Shown here one piece after another: positions 1 to 11,658 of a stretch of DNA of 64,000 bases. Source of the DNA: Pseudomonas sp. GD03919. Lineage in GTDB: Bacteria; Pseudomonadota; Gammaproteobacteria; Pseudomonadales; Pseudomonadaceae. A program made the translations under genes and the position numbers. Numbering within the stretch: position 1 is the first letter of the stretch; every line of letters starts with the position of its first letter. The stretch is from positions 2,294,001 to 2,358,000 of the forward strand of contig NZ_CP104582.1 of assembly GCF_029814935.1 (NCBI RefSeq). The letters run 5' to 3'. The notes beneath the pieces are model-generated. The model made no database searches. It was not told the origin of the DNA and was given only the letters and a program-made list of their open reading frames with translations.

Positions 1-1074
1 ATTGCCGACTCGATCATGGACAGTGCCCAGCGTGAGGAATTCGAGCGCGAACTGGAGATGAACCTGGCGATATCGCTGACCGGGGTCGGACGTTTCCGCA
101 TCAACATCTTCAAGCAGCGTAACGAGGTGTCCATCGTCGCGCGCAACATCAAGCTGGATATTCCGCGTTTCGAAGACCTCAAACTGCCCGAAGTGCTGCT
201 CGGCACGGTGATGGAGAAGCGCGGCCTGGTGCTGTTCGTCGGCGGCACCGGTTCGGGCAAGTCGACCTCGCTGGCGGCGCTGATCGACTACCGCAACCGC
301 AACAGCGGCGGTCACATCATCACCATCGAAGACCCGGTGGAGTATGTGCACCGGCACAAGAAATCGATCATCAACCAGCGCGAGGTGGGCGTGGATACCC
401 GCAGCTTTCACGCGGCGCTGAAGAACACCCTGCGTCAGGCGCCGGATGTGATCCTGATTGGCGAAATTCGCGACCGCGAAACCATGGAGCACGCCCTGGC
501 CTTCGCCGATACCGGACACCTGGCGATTTCCACGCTGCACGCCAACAATGCCAACCAGGCGCTGGATCGCATCATCAACTTCTTCCCGGAAGACCGCCGC
601 CCACAGTTGCTCAACGACCTGGGCAACAACCTCAAGGCGTTCGTTTCCCAGCGCCTGGTCAAGACGCTTGACGGCAAGCGCCGCGCCGCAGTTGAGGTGA
701 TGCTGGGCACGCCGACGGTGCGCGACCTGATCAAGCGCAACGAGTTTTCCGAGCTGAAGGAAATCATGGAGAAGTCCAAGAATCTCGGCATGCAGACTTT
801 CGACCAGGCGCTGATCGATCTGGTGCACGAAGGTGCAATCGACGAGGAAGAGGCGGTGAAGAACGCCGACTCGGCGAACAACGTGCGCCTGAAACTCAAG
901 CTGCATCGAGACAACCCGGCCAACGCACGGCCTGCACCTGCAGTAGCAGCTGCCCCTGCGGCGCAGCCCGTTGCAGCGAAAAGTGCTGCAGCCGGTGATT
1001 GGGGCCTGGAACTGAAGCTGGAGGAGATCGAGCAGGAGCCGTTGCCAGAAGATCCGGGGCGGCAGGGTATTTGA
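1..1074 (+). CDS. pilU: Type IV pilus retraction ATPase PilU, 5' end missing
   Basis: Hexameric secretion-superfamily ATPase that works with PilT in twitching motility. The reading frame is open from base 1, so the true start lies upstream of the window; an internal ATG at 16 is not the start. Walker A (GGTGSGKST) is encoded near 241-267, the Walker B region (DVILIGEIRD) near 446-475 and the His box (STLHANN) near 529-549. About 357 codons are visible, against roughly 380 usual for PilU, so only a short N-terminal part is missing. The long Ala/Pro-rich tail and the acidic C-terminus fit PilU better than PilT. No pilT is visible because the window begins here. Confidence 0.88.
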   Translation: MADSIMDSAQREEFERELEMNLAISLTGVGRFRINIFKQRNEVSIVARNIKLDIPRFEDLKLPEVLLGTVMEKRGLVLFVGGTGSGKSTSLAALIDYRNRNSGGHIITIEDPVEYVHRHKKSIINQREVGVDTRSFHAALKNTLRQAPDVILIGEIRDRETMEHALAFADTGHLAISTLHANNANQALDRIINFFPEDRRPQLLNDLGNNLKAFVSQRLVKTLDGKRRAAVEVMLGTPTVRDLIKRNEFSELKEIMEKSKNLGMQTFDQALIDLVHEGAIDEEEAVKNADSANNVRLKLKLHRDNPANARPAPAVAAAPAAQPVAAKSAAAGDWGLELKLEEIEQEPLPEDPGRQGI

Positions 1075-1115
1075 CGGATCGCGGAAAGAACAGGGCCTGG
1101 CAGGCAGCCAGGTCG

Positions 1116-1857
1116 TCAAGGATCAGGCCGCAGCGGCAGATAGGCCTGACGCAGGCGCTGGCTGATACCTTCCTGTTCGAGTTCGGCGATGGCGCTGCAC
1201 AAGTATTCGATCAGTCGCGCATCGCATTCCTTCGAGCAGCTTAGATAGAGGCCGGTACTGGCCAACGTCGGGCTTCGGCGCAGATTCTGCTGGCGATAGT
1301 TCGAACCCTCCCAGATATACAGAGCCTCCGGCACGCCGGTGAACCAGGCGTCGATACGCCCCAGATTCAGCAGGTGGACGGGGTTTTCGCCCAGCGTGAG
1401 TTGCACGATCTGCTCGTCGCTAAAGCCCTCGCGCTGGAGGATGGCGACCTGCGCAGTGCCCAGGCCAACGCCGATGCGGCGGTAACGCTGACGGGCCTCG
1501 GCGAAGCTCGTCACGGGCTCGTCGAGGCTGAAGAAGGTACGCTCCAGTTCCATGACCGGCGCGATCAAGGTGTACAGCTCCTCGCGTTCGGGCCTGCGCG
1601 ACAGGGGAATGATCAGCATGTTGCGACCTCTGGCCACGCTGGCCTGGGCGCGTGTCCAGGGTTCGGCAACGATTTCGGTCAGTTTGCCGAGCCTGACCAG
1701 AGCCGCCAGGGTGACATCGCCGACCATGCCATGACCGCCCTCGTATTGGTGCAGCGTCAGGGGGCGGTGCGTCCGGCATCTACAGTTTCACCGGCTCGTC
1801 AGCCGATGCTGCGGCGGCGAAGAGCGCGGCGGCGAGTATGCGGTAGAGGTCGTGCAC
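1116..1857 (-). pseudogene. Periplasmic substrate-binding protein (SBP_bac_3-like), broken by stop plus frameshift
   Basis: The intact 3' part (from an ATG at 1727) reads as the second half of a small polar-solute binding protein of the kind related to amino-acid ABC transporter receptors. Upstream, a GTG at 1857 opens a good signal peptide (hydrophobic core LAAALFAAAASA), but this frame meets an amber codon at 1780-1782 just after ADEPVKL. A G5 run at 1760-1764 (C5 on the coding strand) carries one extra base relative to the reading that restores PLTLHQYEGGHG before MVGDV. Repairing both lesions gives one continuous protein of about 247 residues. It is probably non-secreted and inactive. Sequencing error could explain the homopolymer but not easily the amber. 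Confidence 0.6.
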
Positions 1858-1928
1858 GGCTAAGGTTCCGTTGTCAGTGTGGCCTGAAGTGGCATTGGCG
1901 CTGTGCACCTTGACCCGGCGCACGCGGC

Positions 1929-2882
1929 TTACTCATGGCGGACGCTGCGATTCCTGCCCTGGGCCTTGGCCTCGTACAGTGCCCTGTCGGCGGCTGCCAG
2001 CAACTGTGTCAGGTAGCGTTCACAAGGTTGCAGGCAGGCAATGCCAATGCTCACCGTGACCGTTTCGTTGGCAACCTGCAGGGTTCTGATCTGCTTATGC
2101 ACGCGCTGGGCAATATCGCTGGCTTCATCCAGATCAGCGTCGGGTAACCAGATCGCAAACTCCTCACCGCCATAGCGCACGACGCTGTCGCCACTGCGTA
2201 CGCTGTGCAGCAGGCGCTGAGCGAGGTCTACCAGAACCCTGTCGCCCTCGGCGTGGCCAAAACGATCATTGATCTGCTTGAAATGATCGATATCGATCAG
2301 CAGCAGGCTGCCATTGGTCTGCGCCGTGGCGCTGGCGAGCCAATGTTCGACATGCAGGGACAGTGCCCTGCGGTTGCTCAATGCAGTCAGTGGGTCGCTG
2401 TGGCTCAGTTGTGCCAACTGTTCGGCTTCGCTTTCCACCTCCACCGTGTAGTTGGCCAGTTGCGCGTAGGCGCTTTGCAGCGCCAGATTGGCCTTGGCCA
2501 GTTGGGCAGCACTTTCCTGTGCCTGCTGGCGGGCCTTGAGCAGCTCCGTCTCGAAACGCTGGCGATCCTTGGCGACGAAGAACAGCCAGATGACTTCTGC
2601 AGTGCCCTCGGCTTCAATGATGCGGGCATTGGTCATCACGGGCATCAGTTGCCCGCTGCCCGACTGCAGTTGCAGATAGAGTTCGTTGAACTCGCCATTG
2701 CGCAGCAGCAAAGGCCAGGCATGGGTTTGCAGGAAGATACGGCTGGCCGGCGGAAAGAACTGATCCATATCGCCGCTCAGGGCCGCGTCTGTCAGACGCT
2801 TGAAATCGTTGTTGGCATGCTTGATGCGGCCATTGCAGTCGGTCACCAGAACCGGGCAGGGCAGGCGGTCAAGATAGAACAC
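1929..2882 (-). CDS. PAS-GGDEF diguanylate cyclase
   Basis: Predicted to make cyclic di-GMP. An N-terminal PAS-like domain covers about residues 1-110, followed by a coiled-coil linker rich in Gln/Ala/Glu and then a GGDEF domain. The active-site loop is GGEEF, and RSGD lies five residues before it, which is a good allosteric I-site (RxxD). There is no membrane segment, so it acts in the cytosol. I prefer GTG at 2882 because AGGGAG lies 9 bases upstream; a GTG at 2921 would add 13 residues but lacks such a site. Either start lies inside the 3' end of the upstream hydrolase gene, so the two are translationally coupled. The PAS domain is the likely sensor. Confidence 0.85.
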   Translation of the reverse strand: MFYLDRLPCPVLVTDCNGRIKHANNDFKRLTDAALSGDMDQFFPPASRIFLQTHAWPLLLRNGEFNELYLQLQSGSGQLMPVMTNARIIEAEGTAEVIWLFFVAKDRQRFETELLKARQQAQESAAQLAKANLALQSAYAQLANYTVEVESEAEQLAQLSHSDPLTALSNRRALSLHVEHWLASATAQTNGSLLLIDIDHFKQINDRFGHAEGDRVLVDLAQRLLHSVRSGDSVVRYGGEEFAIWLPDADLDEASDIAQRVHKQIRTLQVANETVTVSIGIACLQPCERYLTQLLAAADRALYEAKAQGRNRSVRHE

Positions 2883-3696
2883 GCTTGATGGCTCCCTGCA
2901 AATAGCGATGCATGGCGGCACTGACCAGCTCGGGGTGGCTCATGTGCGCGCAATGGCCGCTGACTTCGAGGATTTCCAGCCTGCTGTCGGCGAGCGCTCT
3001 GTGCAGATAGTCGGCAACTGCGCCGGGTACCAGCGCGTCACGCTGGTGGTGCAGGATCAGGCTCGGCACCGGGCAGGACGGCAGCGCCGGGCGTATATCG
3101 GACAGGAACGTGGCCTGAGCGAAGGTGCGGGCCATCAGTGGATCGGTCGAGCAGAAACTGTCGGAGAGTTGCGTGGTGACGGCCGATTCATCGGCGGCGC
3201 TGACCAGCGGGGCGAACTGTTTGGCCCAGCCTATGTAGTTGTGCGCCATCAGCTCCAGCAGCCCCTCCAGGTCCTGGCGTTCGAATCCGCCACGGTAATC
3301 CGCTTCGTCGTTGAGAAAGCAGGGTGATGGGCCCAGAAGAATCAGCCGGGAAAACAGCTGAGGGCGCCTGATGGCGGCGAGTATGCCGATACTACAACTG
3401 ATCGAGTGACCGACGAAGGTCAGGTCACCCGACAGTGCGAGGGCATCGCACACTTCCAGCAGGTCATCGACATAACCCTGCAGCCGGCCGTAGCGGACCG
3501 GATCGAAGGCGCTGGCGTCGGACTCGCCACTGCCGACATAGTCGAACAGAACCTGCCGATAGGCCGGGGTGAAGGCTGGCGTGACCCTGCTCCACATGTC
3601 CTTGTTGCAACCAAAACCGTGACCATAGACGAGCGTTGGCGCATCGTGCGCTGCTGCCGGTAAACAGTGAACCTTGTTGCGCTGGATGATGTTCAT
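2869..3696 (-). CDS. RsbQ-like alpha/beta hydrolase (D14/KAI2-type sensor family)
   Basis: 275 residues closely following the Bacillus RsbQ pattern: GHGFGCN near residue 25, FDYVGSGESD, the nucleophile elbow GHSIS with Ser98, LLGPSPCFLND, NYIGWA, FCSTDP, then Asp220 (HHQRD) and His248 (GHCAHMSHP), completing a Ser-Asp-His triad. RsbQ is a hydrolase that works with the PAS domain of the phosphatase RsbP in energy-stress signalling. Here its partner gene, overlapping the 3' end, encodes PAS-GGDEF instead, so the inferred role is to make or process a small ligand read by that PAS domain. The start ATG at 3696 is preceded by GAGGGAG. Confidence 0.82.
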   Translation of the reverse strand: MNIIQRNKVHCLPAAAHDAPTLVYGHGFGCNKDMWSRVTPAFTPAYRQVLFDYVGSGESDASAFDPVRYGRLQGYVDDLLEVCDALALSGDLTFVGHSISCSIGILAAIRRPQLFSRLILLGPSPCFLNDEADYRGGFERQDLEGLLELMAHNYIGWAKQFAPLVSAADESAVTTQLSDSFCSTDPLMARTFAQATFLSDIRPALPSCPVPSLILHHQRDALVPGAVADYLHRALADSRLEILEVSGHCAHMSHPELVSAAMHRYLQGAIKRVLS

Positions 3697-3807
3697 GACG
3701 CTCCCTCGCCGCGTACTCCATCGGCCCCGATTCAGGCCCGATTTCAGTGAGGACGAAAAAATGGCGCCAGTATAGTGATTTTTCCGGGTGTTGGCTTCGG
3801 GCCATGA

Positions 3808-5763
<1,956 letters not shown>

Positions 5764-5994
5764 GGTCAGTCCTCGTCGTTCTTGTTCGTATGCTTCAGCT
5801 TAGTGGTCGCTGGGTGTCAGGCCTATAACCCTGGCGACCTTTGTTGCTATCGCACCGACCTTTTCATGGTTCCGAATCTCTGTATGAAACGACGGCTCGA
5901 TACGCTGCAACCCCTTGTGTAGCGGCTTTAGCCGCGAAAATCGCGGATGAATCCGCTCCAGCCCGTAGCCTGGATTCAATCCGGGGTGCCAGGG

Positions 5995-6059
5995 GTAGGG
6001 TGGATCACGCTTCACCGATCCACCACAGCGGTGGATGAAAACGGCGTCATCCACCCTAC
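5995..6059. repeat. Intergenic palindrome, GTAGGGTGGA family
   Basis: Perfect 11-bp arms GTAGGGTGGAT (5995-6005) and ATCCACCCTAC (6049-6059) enclose an inner pair of GATCCACC and GGTGGAT. A second imperfect palindrome of the GTAGCGGCTTTAGCCGC type sits at about 5930-5960. Nothing else is recognised in the 5764-6065 gap between acsA and liuE. Related copies occur at 7002, 41404 and 59631. Confidence 0.75.
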
Positions 6060-6065
6060 GGCGCC

Positions 6066-6965
6066 TTATTGACTCAGGCGGGCACGCGCCACCCGTGAGC
6101 CATTGGTCTTGCCCAGCACCGCGCAGATGCGTTGTCCGGCAGCGATCAGCTTGTCCATGTCCACGCCGGTTTCGATGCCCAGGCCTTGCATGAGGTAGAG
6201 CACGTCTTCGCTGGCGACATTGCCGGTAGCGCCCTTGGCGTAGGGGCAGCCGCCCAGGCCAGCCACCGAGCTGTCGAACACGCTGACGCCTTCGAGCAGG
6301 CTGGCGTAGATATTGGCCAGGGCCTGGCCGTAGGTGTCGTGGAAGTGCCCGGCCAGCCGATCGCGTGGGATGTCGCGGCCGACCACCTCGATCATCGCGC
6401 GGGTCTTGCCGGCGGTGCCGGTGCCGATGGTGTCGCCCAGCGACACCTCGTAGCAGCCCATGGCGTAGAGTTCGCGGGCGACGCTGGCAACCTGCTCGGG
6501 GGCAACGTCGCCGTCATAAGGGCAGCCCAGCACGCAGGAGACGTAGCCGCGTACGCGTACATTGGCGGCTTTCGCGGCCTCCAGGAGCGGCACGAAGCGC
6601 TGCAGGCTCTCGGCGATGGAGCAGTTGATGTTCTTCTGCGAGAAGGCCTCGCTGGCGGCGGCGAACACTGCCACTTCTTCCACCTTGGCCTCCAGCGCGG
6701 CCTCGAAGCCTTTCAGGTTGGGCGCCAGGGCGGCGTAGGTGATGCCCGGTTTACGCTTGATACCGGCGAACACTTCGGCGGAGCCAGCCATTTGTGGCAC
6801 CCATTTGGGCGAGACGAAGCTGCCCACCTCGATATAGCTCAGGCCGGCGGCGCTGAGATCGTCGGTGAGGCGTACCTTGTCGGCGACGCTGATCGGTTGT
6901 TTCTCGTTCTGCAGGCCATCGCGCGGGCCGACTTCGACCAGGCGTACGGAGTGGGGCAGGGTCAT
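6066..6965 (-). CDS. liuE: Hydroxymethylglutaryl-CoA lyase
   Basis: Cleaves HMG-CoA to acetyl-CoA and acetoacetate, the last step of leucine catabolism. 299 residues; the TIM-barrel start [11 protein letters not shown] is textbook for the family, with HFHDTYGQ as metal ligands and [14 protein letters not shown] carrying the catalytic cysteine loop. It is the last gene of the liuR-A-B-C-D-E order on the minus strand. GGAG sits 8 bases before the ATG. An 80-bp palindrome lies between liuD and liuE, so coupling with liuD may be only partial. Confidence 0.95.
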   Translation of the reverse strand: MTLPHSVRLVEVGPRDGLQNEKQPISVADKVRLTDDLSAAGLSYIEVGSFVSPKWVPQMAGSAEVFAGIKRKPGITYAALAPNLKGFEAALEAKVEEVAVFAAASEAFSQKNINCSIAESLQRFVPLLEAAKAANVRVRGYVSCVLGCPYDGDVAPEQVASVARELYAMGCYEVSLGDTIGTGTAGKTRAMIEVVGRDIPRDRLAGHFHDTYGQALANIYASLLEGVSVFDSSVAGLGGCPYAKGATGNVASEDVLYLMQGLGIETGVDMDKLIAAGQRICAVLGKTNGSRVARARLSQ

Positions 6966-7001
6966 GTCGTTTCTCCGTGGGGGAGAGGGGATTGTATGGC
7001 A

Positions 7002-7080
7002 TAGGGTGGACCGGGCGGCGATCCGCTTTAGCCCACCAAACCGGGATCAAGTCGTGACTGGTGGGCTGAAGCCCACCCTA
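7002..7080. repeat. Intergenic palindrome, TAGGGTGG family
   Basis: Outer arms TAGGGTGG (7002-7009) and CCACCCTA (7073-7080), with an inner GTGGGCTGAAGCCCAC hairpin. It fills most of the liuD-liuE gap and closely resembles the repeat at 59631-59716. Confidence 0.75.
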
Positions 7081-7094
7081 CGGGGTGGCACGCA

Positions 7095-9026
7095 TCAGGC
7101 CTCCTGCAACTCCACCAGCACGGCGCCTTCGCTGACCATTTCGCCTTCGCGGCAATACAGAGCCTTGACCGTGCCGGCTTCGGGGGCGCGGATGCTGTGC
7201 TCCATCTTCATCGCCTCCAGCACTACCAGCGCGGTGCCGGCTTCGACCGTCTGGCCGGGCTCGACCAGCACGCGAACGATGCTGCCGTTCATGGGGGCGC
7301 TCAGGCCACCATGCTGGGCATGGCTGGCCTCGGCGGCGGCAATCGGGTCGAAGCGGGTGATGGCGTGCAGCTCGCTTTGCCACTGCAAGTAAAGCGTGTC
7401 GCCACGGCGAATGGCGCACAGGCGCTGGCGCATGCCGTCGATCTCCGCCAGCAACTCTTCGCCCTGCAAGCAGGCTGTGTTAGTCGCGCGCACCTTGCGA
7501 CTCTCGCCCTGGCAGCTCAGGTGCAGCTCGATTTCCGCTTGGCCGCCGGAGCGCCAGCCACTGCGGGCCGCCCAGGGCGAATGCAGGTCGTCGTTGCGCG
7601 CCAGCGGCGCCTCGCTCTGCACCCAGGCATCGGCTGCCAGTTGCCAGAAGGTTTCCGGTAACTCGCCGGGAGCCGGTAGCAACTGCTGCTGATGACGAGG
7701 GATAAAGCCGGTGTCCAGCTCGCACGCGGCGAATGCCGGGTGAGCAAGGATACGGCGTAGAAACGCCAGGTTGGTTTTCACGCCGCCGACCAGGGTATCG
7801 CCGAGCATGGCCAGCAGGCGCAGGCGCGCCTGCTCGCGGTTTTCGCCCCAAGCGATCAGCTTGCCCAGCATCGGGTCGTAGAAGGGCGACACACTGTCGC
7901 CTTCGGCCACGCCGCTGTCGATACGGCGGCCGCCGCCGCTGGCTGATTCGCGGTAGAGGGCCAGGGTGCCGGTGGCCGGGAGAAAATCGTGATCCGGGTC
8001 TTCGGCGTACAGCCGCACCTCGATGGCGTGGCCGTTCAGCGGTACCTGCTGTTGGCTGATCGGCAGCGCCTCGCCACGGGCGACACGAATCTGCCAGGCC
8101 ACTAGATCGAGCCCGGTGATAGCTTCGGTAACCGGATGCTCGACCTGCAGGCGGGTGTTCATCTCCATGAAGAAGAAATCGCCACGCTCGTCGAGCAGAA
8201 ATTCCACGGTGCCGGCACCGACATAGCCGATGGCCTGCGCCGCCTTGACCGCCGCTTCGCCCATGGCCAGGCGCAGCTCGGGGCTGAGGCCCGGCGCTGG
8301 CGCTTCTTCCACCACTTTCTGATGGCGACGCTGGATCGAGCAATCACGTTCGTTGAGGTACAGGCAGTTGCCGTGCTGGTCGGCGAACACCTGGATCTCT
8401 ACGTGGCGCGGCTTGAGCACGTATTTTTCCACCAGCATGCGCGAGTCGCCGAAGGCCGACTGCGCTTCGCGCTGGGCGGATTCCAGCGTTTCGGCGAGCT
8501 GCGCTTCGGATTCTGCGACCTTCATACCCTTGCCACCGCCGCCAGCGGCGGCCTTGAGCAGCACCGGATAGCCGATGCGCGCGGCGGCTTCGCGGAAGGT
8601 TTCATAATCCTGCGCTTCGTCGTGGTAGCCCGGCACCAGCGGCACGCCGGCAGCCTCCATCAGCGACTTGGCCGCCGACTTGCTGCCCATGGCCTCGATG
8701 GCCGAGGCGGGTGGGCCGAGGAAGATCAGCCCGGCTTGCTCGATGGCGCGGGCGAAGCCAGCGTTTTCCGAGAGAAAGCCATAGCCCGGGTGGATGGCCT
8801 GGGCGCCGCTGGCCTTGGCGGCGGCGATGATCTTGTCGATCAGCAGGTAGCTCTCGCCAGGCTTGGCGCCGCCGAGGTTCACCGCGACGTCGGCTTCGCG
8901 CACATGCCGCGCGTTGGCATCGATGGCGCTGTGTACGGCGACAGTGCGAATACCCATGGCCTTGGCCGTGCGCATCACGCGGCAGGCGATTTCGCCGCGA
9001 TTGGCGACCAGCAGGGTGTCGATCAT
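7095..9026 (-). CDS. liuD: Methylcrotonyl-CoA carboxylase, biotin-containing alpha subunit
   Basis: ATP-dependent biotin carboxylation for 3-methylcrotonyl-CoA carboxylase. 643 residues: biotin carboxylase N-terminal domain (LLVANRGEIACRVMRTAK), ATP-grasp with the glycine-rich KAAAGGGGKGMK, the biotin carboxylase C-terminal domain, then a lipoyl/biotin domain with EAMKMEHSI, whose Lys carries biotin. The start ATG (9026) overlaps the liuC stop as ATGA, which indicates translational coupling. The partner beta subunit is encoded by liuB upstream. Confidence 0.95.
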   Translation of the reverse strand: MIDTLLVANRGEIACRVMRTAKAMGIRTVAVHSAIDANARHVREADVAVNLGGAKPGESYLLIDKIIAAAKASGAQAIHPGYGFLSENAGFARAIEQAGLIFLGPPASAIEAMGSKSAAKSLMEAAGVPLVPGYHDEAQDYETFREAAARIGYPVLLKAAAGGGGKGMKVAESEAQLAETLESAQREAQSAFGDSRMLVEKYVLKPRHVEIQVFADQHGNCLYLNERDCSIQRRHQKVVEEAPAPGLSPELRLAMGEAAVKAAQAIGYVGAGTVEFLLDERGDFFFMEMNTRLQVEHPVTEAITGLDLVAWQIRVARGEALPISQQQVPLNGHAIEVRLYAEDPDHDFLPATGTLALYRESASGGGRRIDSGVAEGDSVSPFYDPMLGKLIAWGENREQARLRLLAMLGDTLVGGVKTNLAFLRRILAHPAFAACELDTGFIPRHQQQLLPAPGELPETFWQLAADAWVQSEAPLARNDDLHSPWAARSGWRSGGQAEIELHLSCQGESRKVRATNTACLQGEELLAEIDGMRQRLCAIRRGDTLYLQWQSELHAITRFDPIAAAEASHAQHGGLSAPMNGSIVRVLVEPGQTVEAGTALVVLEAMKMEHSIRAPEAGTVKALYCREGEMVSEGAVLVELQEA

Positions 9027-9823
9027 GGTCGTTGCTCCTGCCAGGACGGCTGGCGTTTTTCCAGGAACGCGCGCAGGCCTTCCTGGCCCTCGGCGCTGAC
9101 GCGCAGACGGGCGATGGCGTTCTCGGTGTAGCGGCGCAGGGCCGGGGTCAGCTCGCCGCTGCCGACTTCGCGCAGCAAGTCCTTGCTGGCGCGCATGGCT
9201 TGCGGGCTGTTGTGCAGCAGGTTGGCGACCCAGGCTTCGACCTGGGCGTCCAGCTCAGCGGCCGGGAAGCACTCGGCGAGCAGGCCCAGTTCGCGGGCGC
9301 GCTTGCCATCGAAGCGCTCGGCGGTGAGCGCGTAGCGCTTGGCGGCGCGCTCGCCGATGGCCTGCACGACGAAGGGGCTGATCACCGCCGGAGCCAGGCC
9401 GATGCGTACTTCGGACAGGGAAAACAGCGCGTCTTCGGCGCCAATGGCCATGTCGCAGCAACTGGCCAGGCCCACCGCGCCGCCGAAGGCAGCGCCTTGC
9501 ACCACGGCCAGGATGGGGATCTTCAGACCGTGCAGGTTGTACATCAGCTCGGCCAGTTCGCGGGCATCACTCAGGTTGGCGTTGTAGTCGAGGGTCGCGG
9601 CGTGCTGCATCCAGGCCAGGTCGGCGCCAGCGGAAAAGTGCTTGCCACGGCCACGCAGCAGGAGAAAGCGCAGGCTCTTGTCCTCGCCCACGGCGTCGAG
9701 GGCAAGAATCAGCTCGCGGATCATCTCGGCGTTGAAGGCGTTGTTTTTCTCGGGGCGGCTCAGCCACAGGGTGGCGAAGCCGCGCGGGTCTTTCTCAAGC
9801 TGTACGGTGGTGAAGTCGGTCAT
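9023..9823 (-). CDS. liuC: Methylglutaconyl-CoA hydratase (crotonase family)
   Basis: Hydrates 3-methylglutaconyl-CoA to HMG-CoA. 266 residues with the crotonase oxyanion-hole segments RGRGKHFSAGADLAWM and GAAFGGAVGLASCCD. It is placed between the two carboxylase genes, as is standard for liu clusters, and its stop overlaps the liuD start. A 59-bp palindrome separates it from liuB upstream. Confidence 0.92.
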   Translation of the reverse strand: MTDFTTVQLEKDPRGFATLWLSRPEKNNAFNAEMIRELILALDAVGEDKSLRFLLLRGRGKHFSAGADLAWMQHAATLDYNANLSDARELAELMYNLHGLKIPILAVVQGAAFGGAVGLASCCDMAIGAEDALFSLSEVRIGLAPAVISPFVVQAIGERAAKRYALTAERFDGKRARELGLLAECFPAAELDAQVEAWVANLLHNSPQAMRASKDLLREVGSGELTPALRRYTENAIARLRVSAEGQEGLRAFLEKRQPSWQEQRP

Positions 9824-9845
9824 GGTGTCAGGCTCGAAGGGCTGG

Positions 9846-9904
9846 GTAGGAGCGGCTTCAGCCGCGATCAGCGTGCCAGGATTCGCGGCTGAAGCCGTTC
9901 CTAC
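9846..9904. repeat. Intergenic palindrome, GTAGGAGCGG family
   Basis: Arms GTAGGAGCGGCTTCAGCCGC and its near-exact complement GCGGCTGAAGCCGTTCCTAC meet around an AGCGTGCC loop. It lies between liuB and liuC and belongs to the same family as the copies at 47191, 48743 and 52207. Confidence 0.8.
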
Positions 9905-9910
9905 AGGGGG

Positions 9911-11518
9911 TCACATACGGAACACCCCGAAACGGGTCGGTTCGATCGGTGCGTTGAGGCTGGCGGACAGCGCCAGGGCCAGCACCTCGCGGGTCTGGGC
10001 CGGATCGATCACGCCGTCGTCCCACAGCCGCGCGCTGGAGTAGTAGGCATGCGCCTGCTTCTCGTACTGCTCGACGATGGGGTGCTTGAGGCGCTGTTCG
10101 TCCTCGTCGGAATAATGCTGACCGGCGCGCTCGGCCTGCTCGCGCTTGACCTGCACCAGTACGCCGGCGGCCTGCTGCGCACCCATCACGCCAATTCGTG
10201 CGTTGGGCCACATCCACAAAAAACGTGGGTCGTAGGCACGGCCGCACATGCCGTAGTTACCGGCGCCGAAGCTGCCGCCGATGATCACGGTGAACTTCGG
10301 CACCTGGGCGCAGGCCACGGCGGTGACCAGCTTGGCGCCGTGCTTGGCGATGCCGCCTTCCTCGTACTTTTTGCCGACCATAAAGCCGGTGATGTTCTGC
10401 AGGAACAGCAGCGGAATGCCGCGCTGGCAGGCCAGTTCGACGAAGTGCGCGCCTTTCTGCGCCGATTCCGCAAACAAGATGCCGTTATTCGCCAGGATCG
10501 CCACCGGATAGCCATTGATGCGGGCGAAGCCGCATACCAGGGTGGTGCCGAACAGCGCCTTGAATTCATCCAGCTGCGAGTCGTCGACGATACGTGCGAT
10601 TACCTCGCGTACATCGAAGGGCTGCTTGGCGTCAGCCGGGATCACCCCGTACAGCTCCTCGGCGGGGTAGCGCGGGGCGATTGGCGTGCGGTTATCAAGT
10701 TGGCCGAGCTTGCGCCAGTTCAAATTGGCGATGCAGCGGCGGGCCAGGGCCAGAGCGTGTTCGTCATCCTCGGCATAGTGGTCGGCTACGCCGCTGGTCT
10801 TGCAGTGCACGTCGGCGCCGCCCAGTTCTTCGGCGCTCACCACTTCGCCGGTGGCGGCCTTTACCAGCGGCGGGCCGGCGAGGAAGATGGTCGCCTGTTC
10901 GCGCACCATGATGGTCTCGTCGCTCATCGCCGGCACATAGGCGCCGCCCGCGGTGCAGGAGCCCATCACCACGGCGATCTGCGGGATGCCCATGGCGCTC
11001 ATATTGGCCTGGTTGAAGAAGATCCGCCCGAAGTGCTCGCGGTCCGGGAACACCTCGTCCTGGCGCGGCAGATTGGCGCCGCCGGAGTCCACCAGGTAGA
11101 TGCACGGCAGGCGATTCTCGCGGGCGATGGCCTGGGCGCGCAGATGCTTCTTCACCGTCAGCGGGTAGTAGCTGCCGCCTTTTACCGTGGCGTCGTTGGC
11201 CACGATCATGCACTCGACGCCTTCGACGCGGCCGATACCGGCGATCACTCCGGCGGCGGGCACTTCCTCGCCGTAGACTTCATGAGCGGCGAGCTGGCCG
11301 ATTTCGAGAAAGGGCGAGCCGGCATCGAGCAGGCGGTTGATGCGTTCGCGCGGCAGCAACTTGCCCCGCGAGGTGTGGCGCTCCTGCGCCTTGGCGCCGC
11401 CGCCTTCATGGATGCGGGCGAGCAGGGCGCGCAGTTCGTCCACCTGGGTGAGCATGGCCGCCTGGTTGGTGGCGAACTCTGGTGAGCGTGTGTTGATCTG
11501 GGTATGCAGGATGGCCAT
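9911..11518 (-). CDS. liuB: Methylcrotonyl-CoA carboxylase, carboxyltransferase beta subunit
   Basis: Transfers the biotin-borne carboxyl group to 3-methylcrotonyl-CoA. 535 residues, the usual size for this subunit, with both acyl-CoA carboxylase halves: N-terminal [17 protein letters not shown] and [16 protein letters not shown], and C-terminal [19 protein letters not shown] and [19 protein letters not shown]. The N-terminal [15 protein letters not shown] is typical of pseudomonads. It stands second in the liu operon after liuA. Confidence 0.95.
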   Translation of the reverse strand: MAILHTQINTRSPEFATNQAAMLTQVDELRALLARIHEGGGAKAQERHTSRGKLLPRERINRLLDAGSPFLEIGQLAAHEVYGEEVPAAGVIAGIGRVEGVECMIVANDATVKGGSYYPLTVKKHLRAQAIARENRLPCIYLVDSGGANLPRQDEVFPDREHFGRIFFNQANMSAMGIPQIAVVMGSCTAGGAYVPAMSDETIMVREQATIFLAGPPLVKAATGEVVSAEELGGADVHCKTSGVADHYAEDDEHALALARRCIANLNWRKLGQLDNRTPIAPRYPAEELYGVIPADAKQPFDVREVIARIVDDSQLDEFKALFGTTLVCGFARINGYPVAILANNGILFAESAQKGAHFVELACQRGIPLLFLQNITGFMVGKKYEEGGIAKHGAKLVTAVACAQVPKFTVIIGGSFGAGNYGMCGRAYDPRFLWMWPNARIGVMGAQQAAGVLVQVKREQAERAGQHYSDEDEQRLKHPIVEQYEKQAHAYYSSARLWDDGVIDPAQTREVLALALSASLNAPIEPTRFGVFRM

Positions 11519-11546
11519 CGGTGGCGCTCCGATTTTGATTTGATCG

Positions 11547-11645
11547 CTCCCACGCTCTGGCGTGGGAGTTCCGCCAGGGACGCTCTGCGTCCCCAGAACG
11601 GACGCTGAGCGTCCGGTTTCAGGTTCCCACGCAGAGCGTGGGAAC
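11547..11645. repeat. Cluster of nested intergenic palindromes between liuA and liuB
   Basis: Three hairpins lie in series: CTCCCACGCTCTGGCGTGGGAG, GGGACGCTCTGCGTCCC with GGACGCTGAGCGTCC, and GTTCCCACGCAGAGCGTGGGAAC. The GTGGGA / CCCACGC units recur. They look like a compound REP-type insertion and could also attenuate the liuA-to-liuB transcript. Confidence 0.7.
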
Positions 11646-11658
11646 CATCACAGATGCC

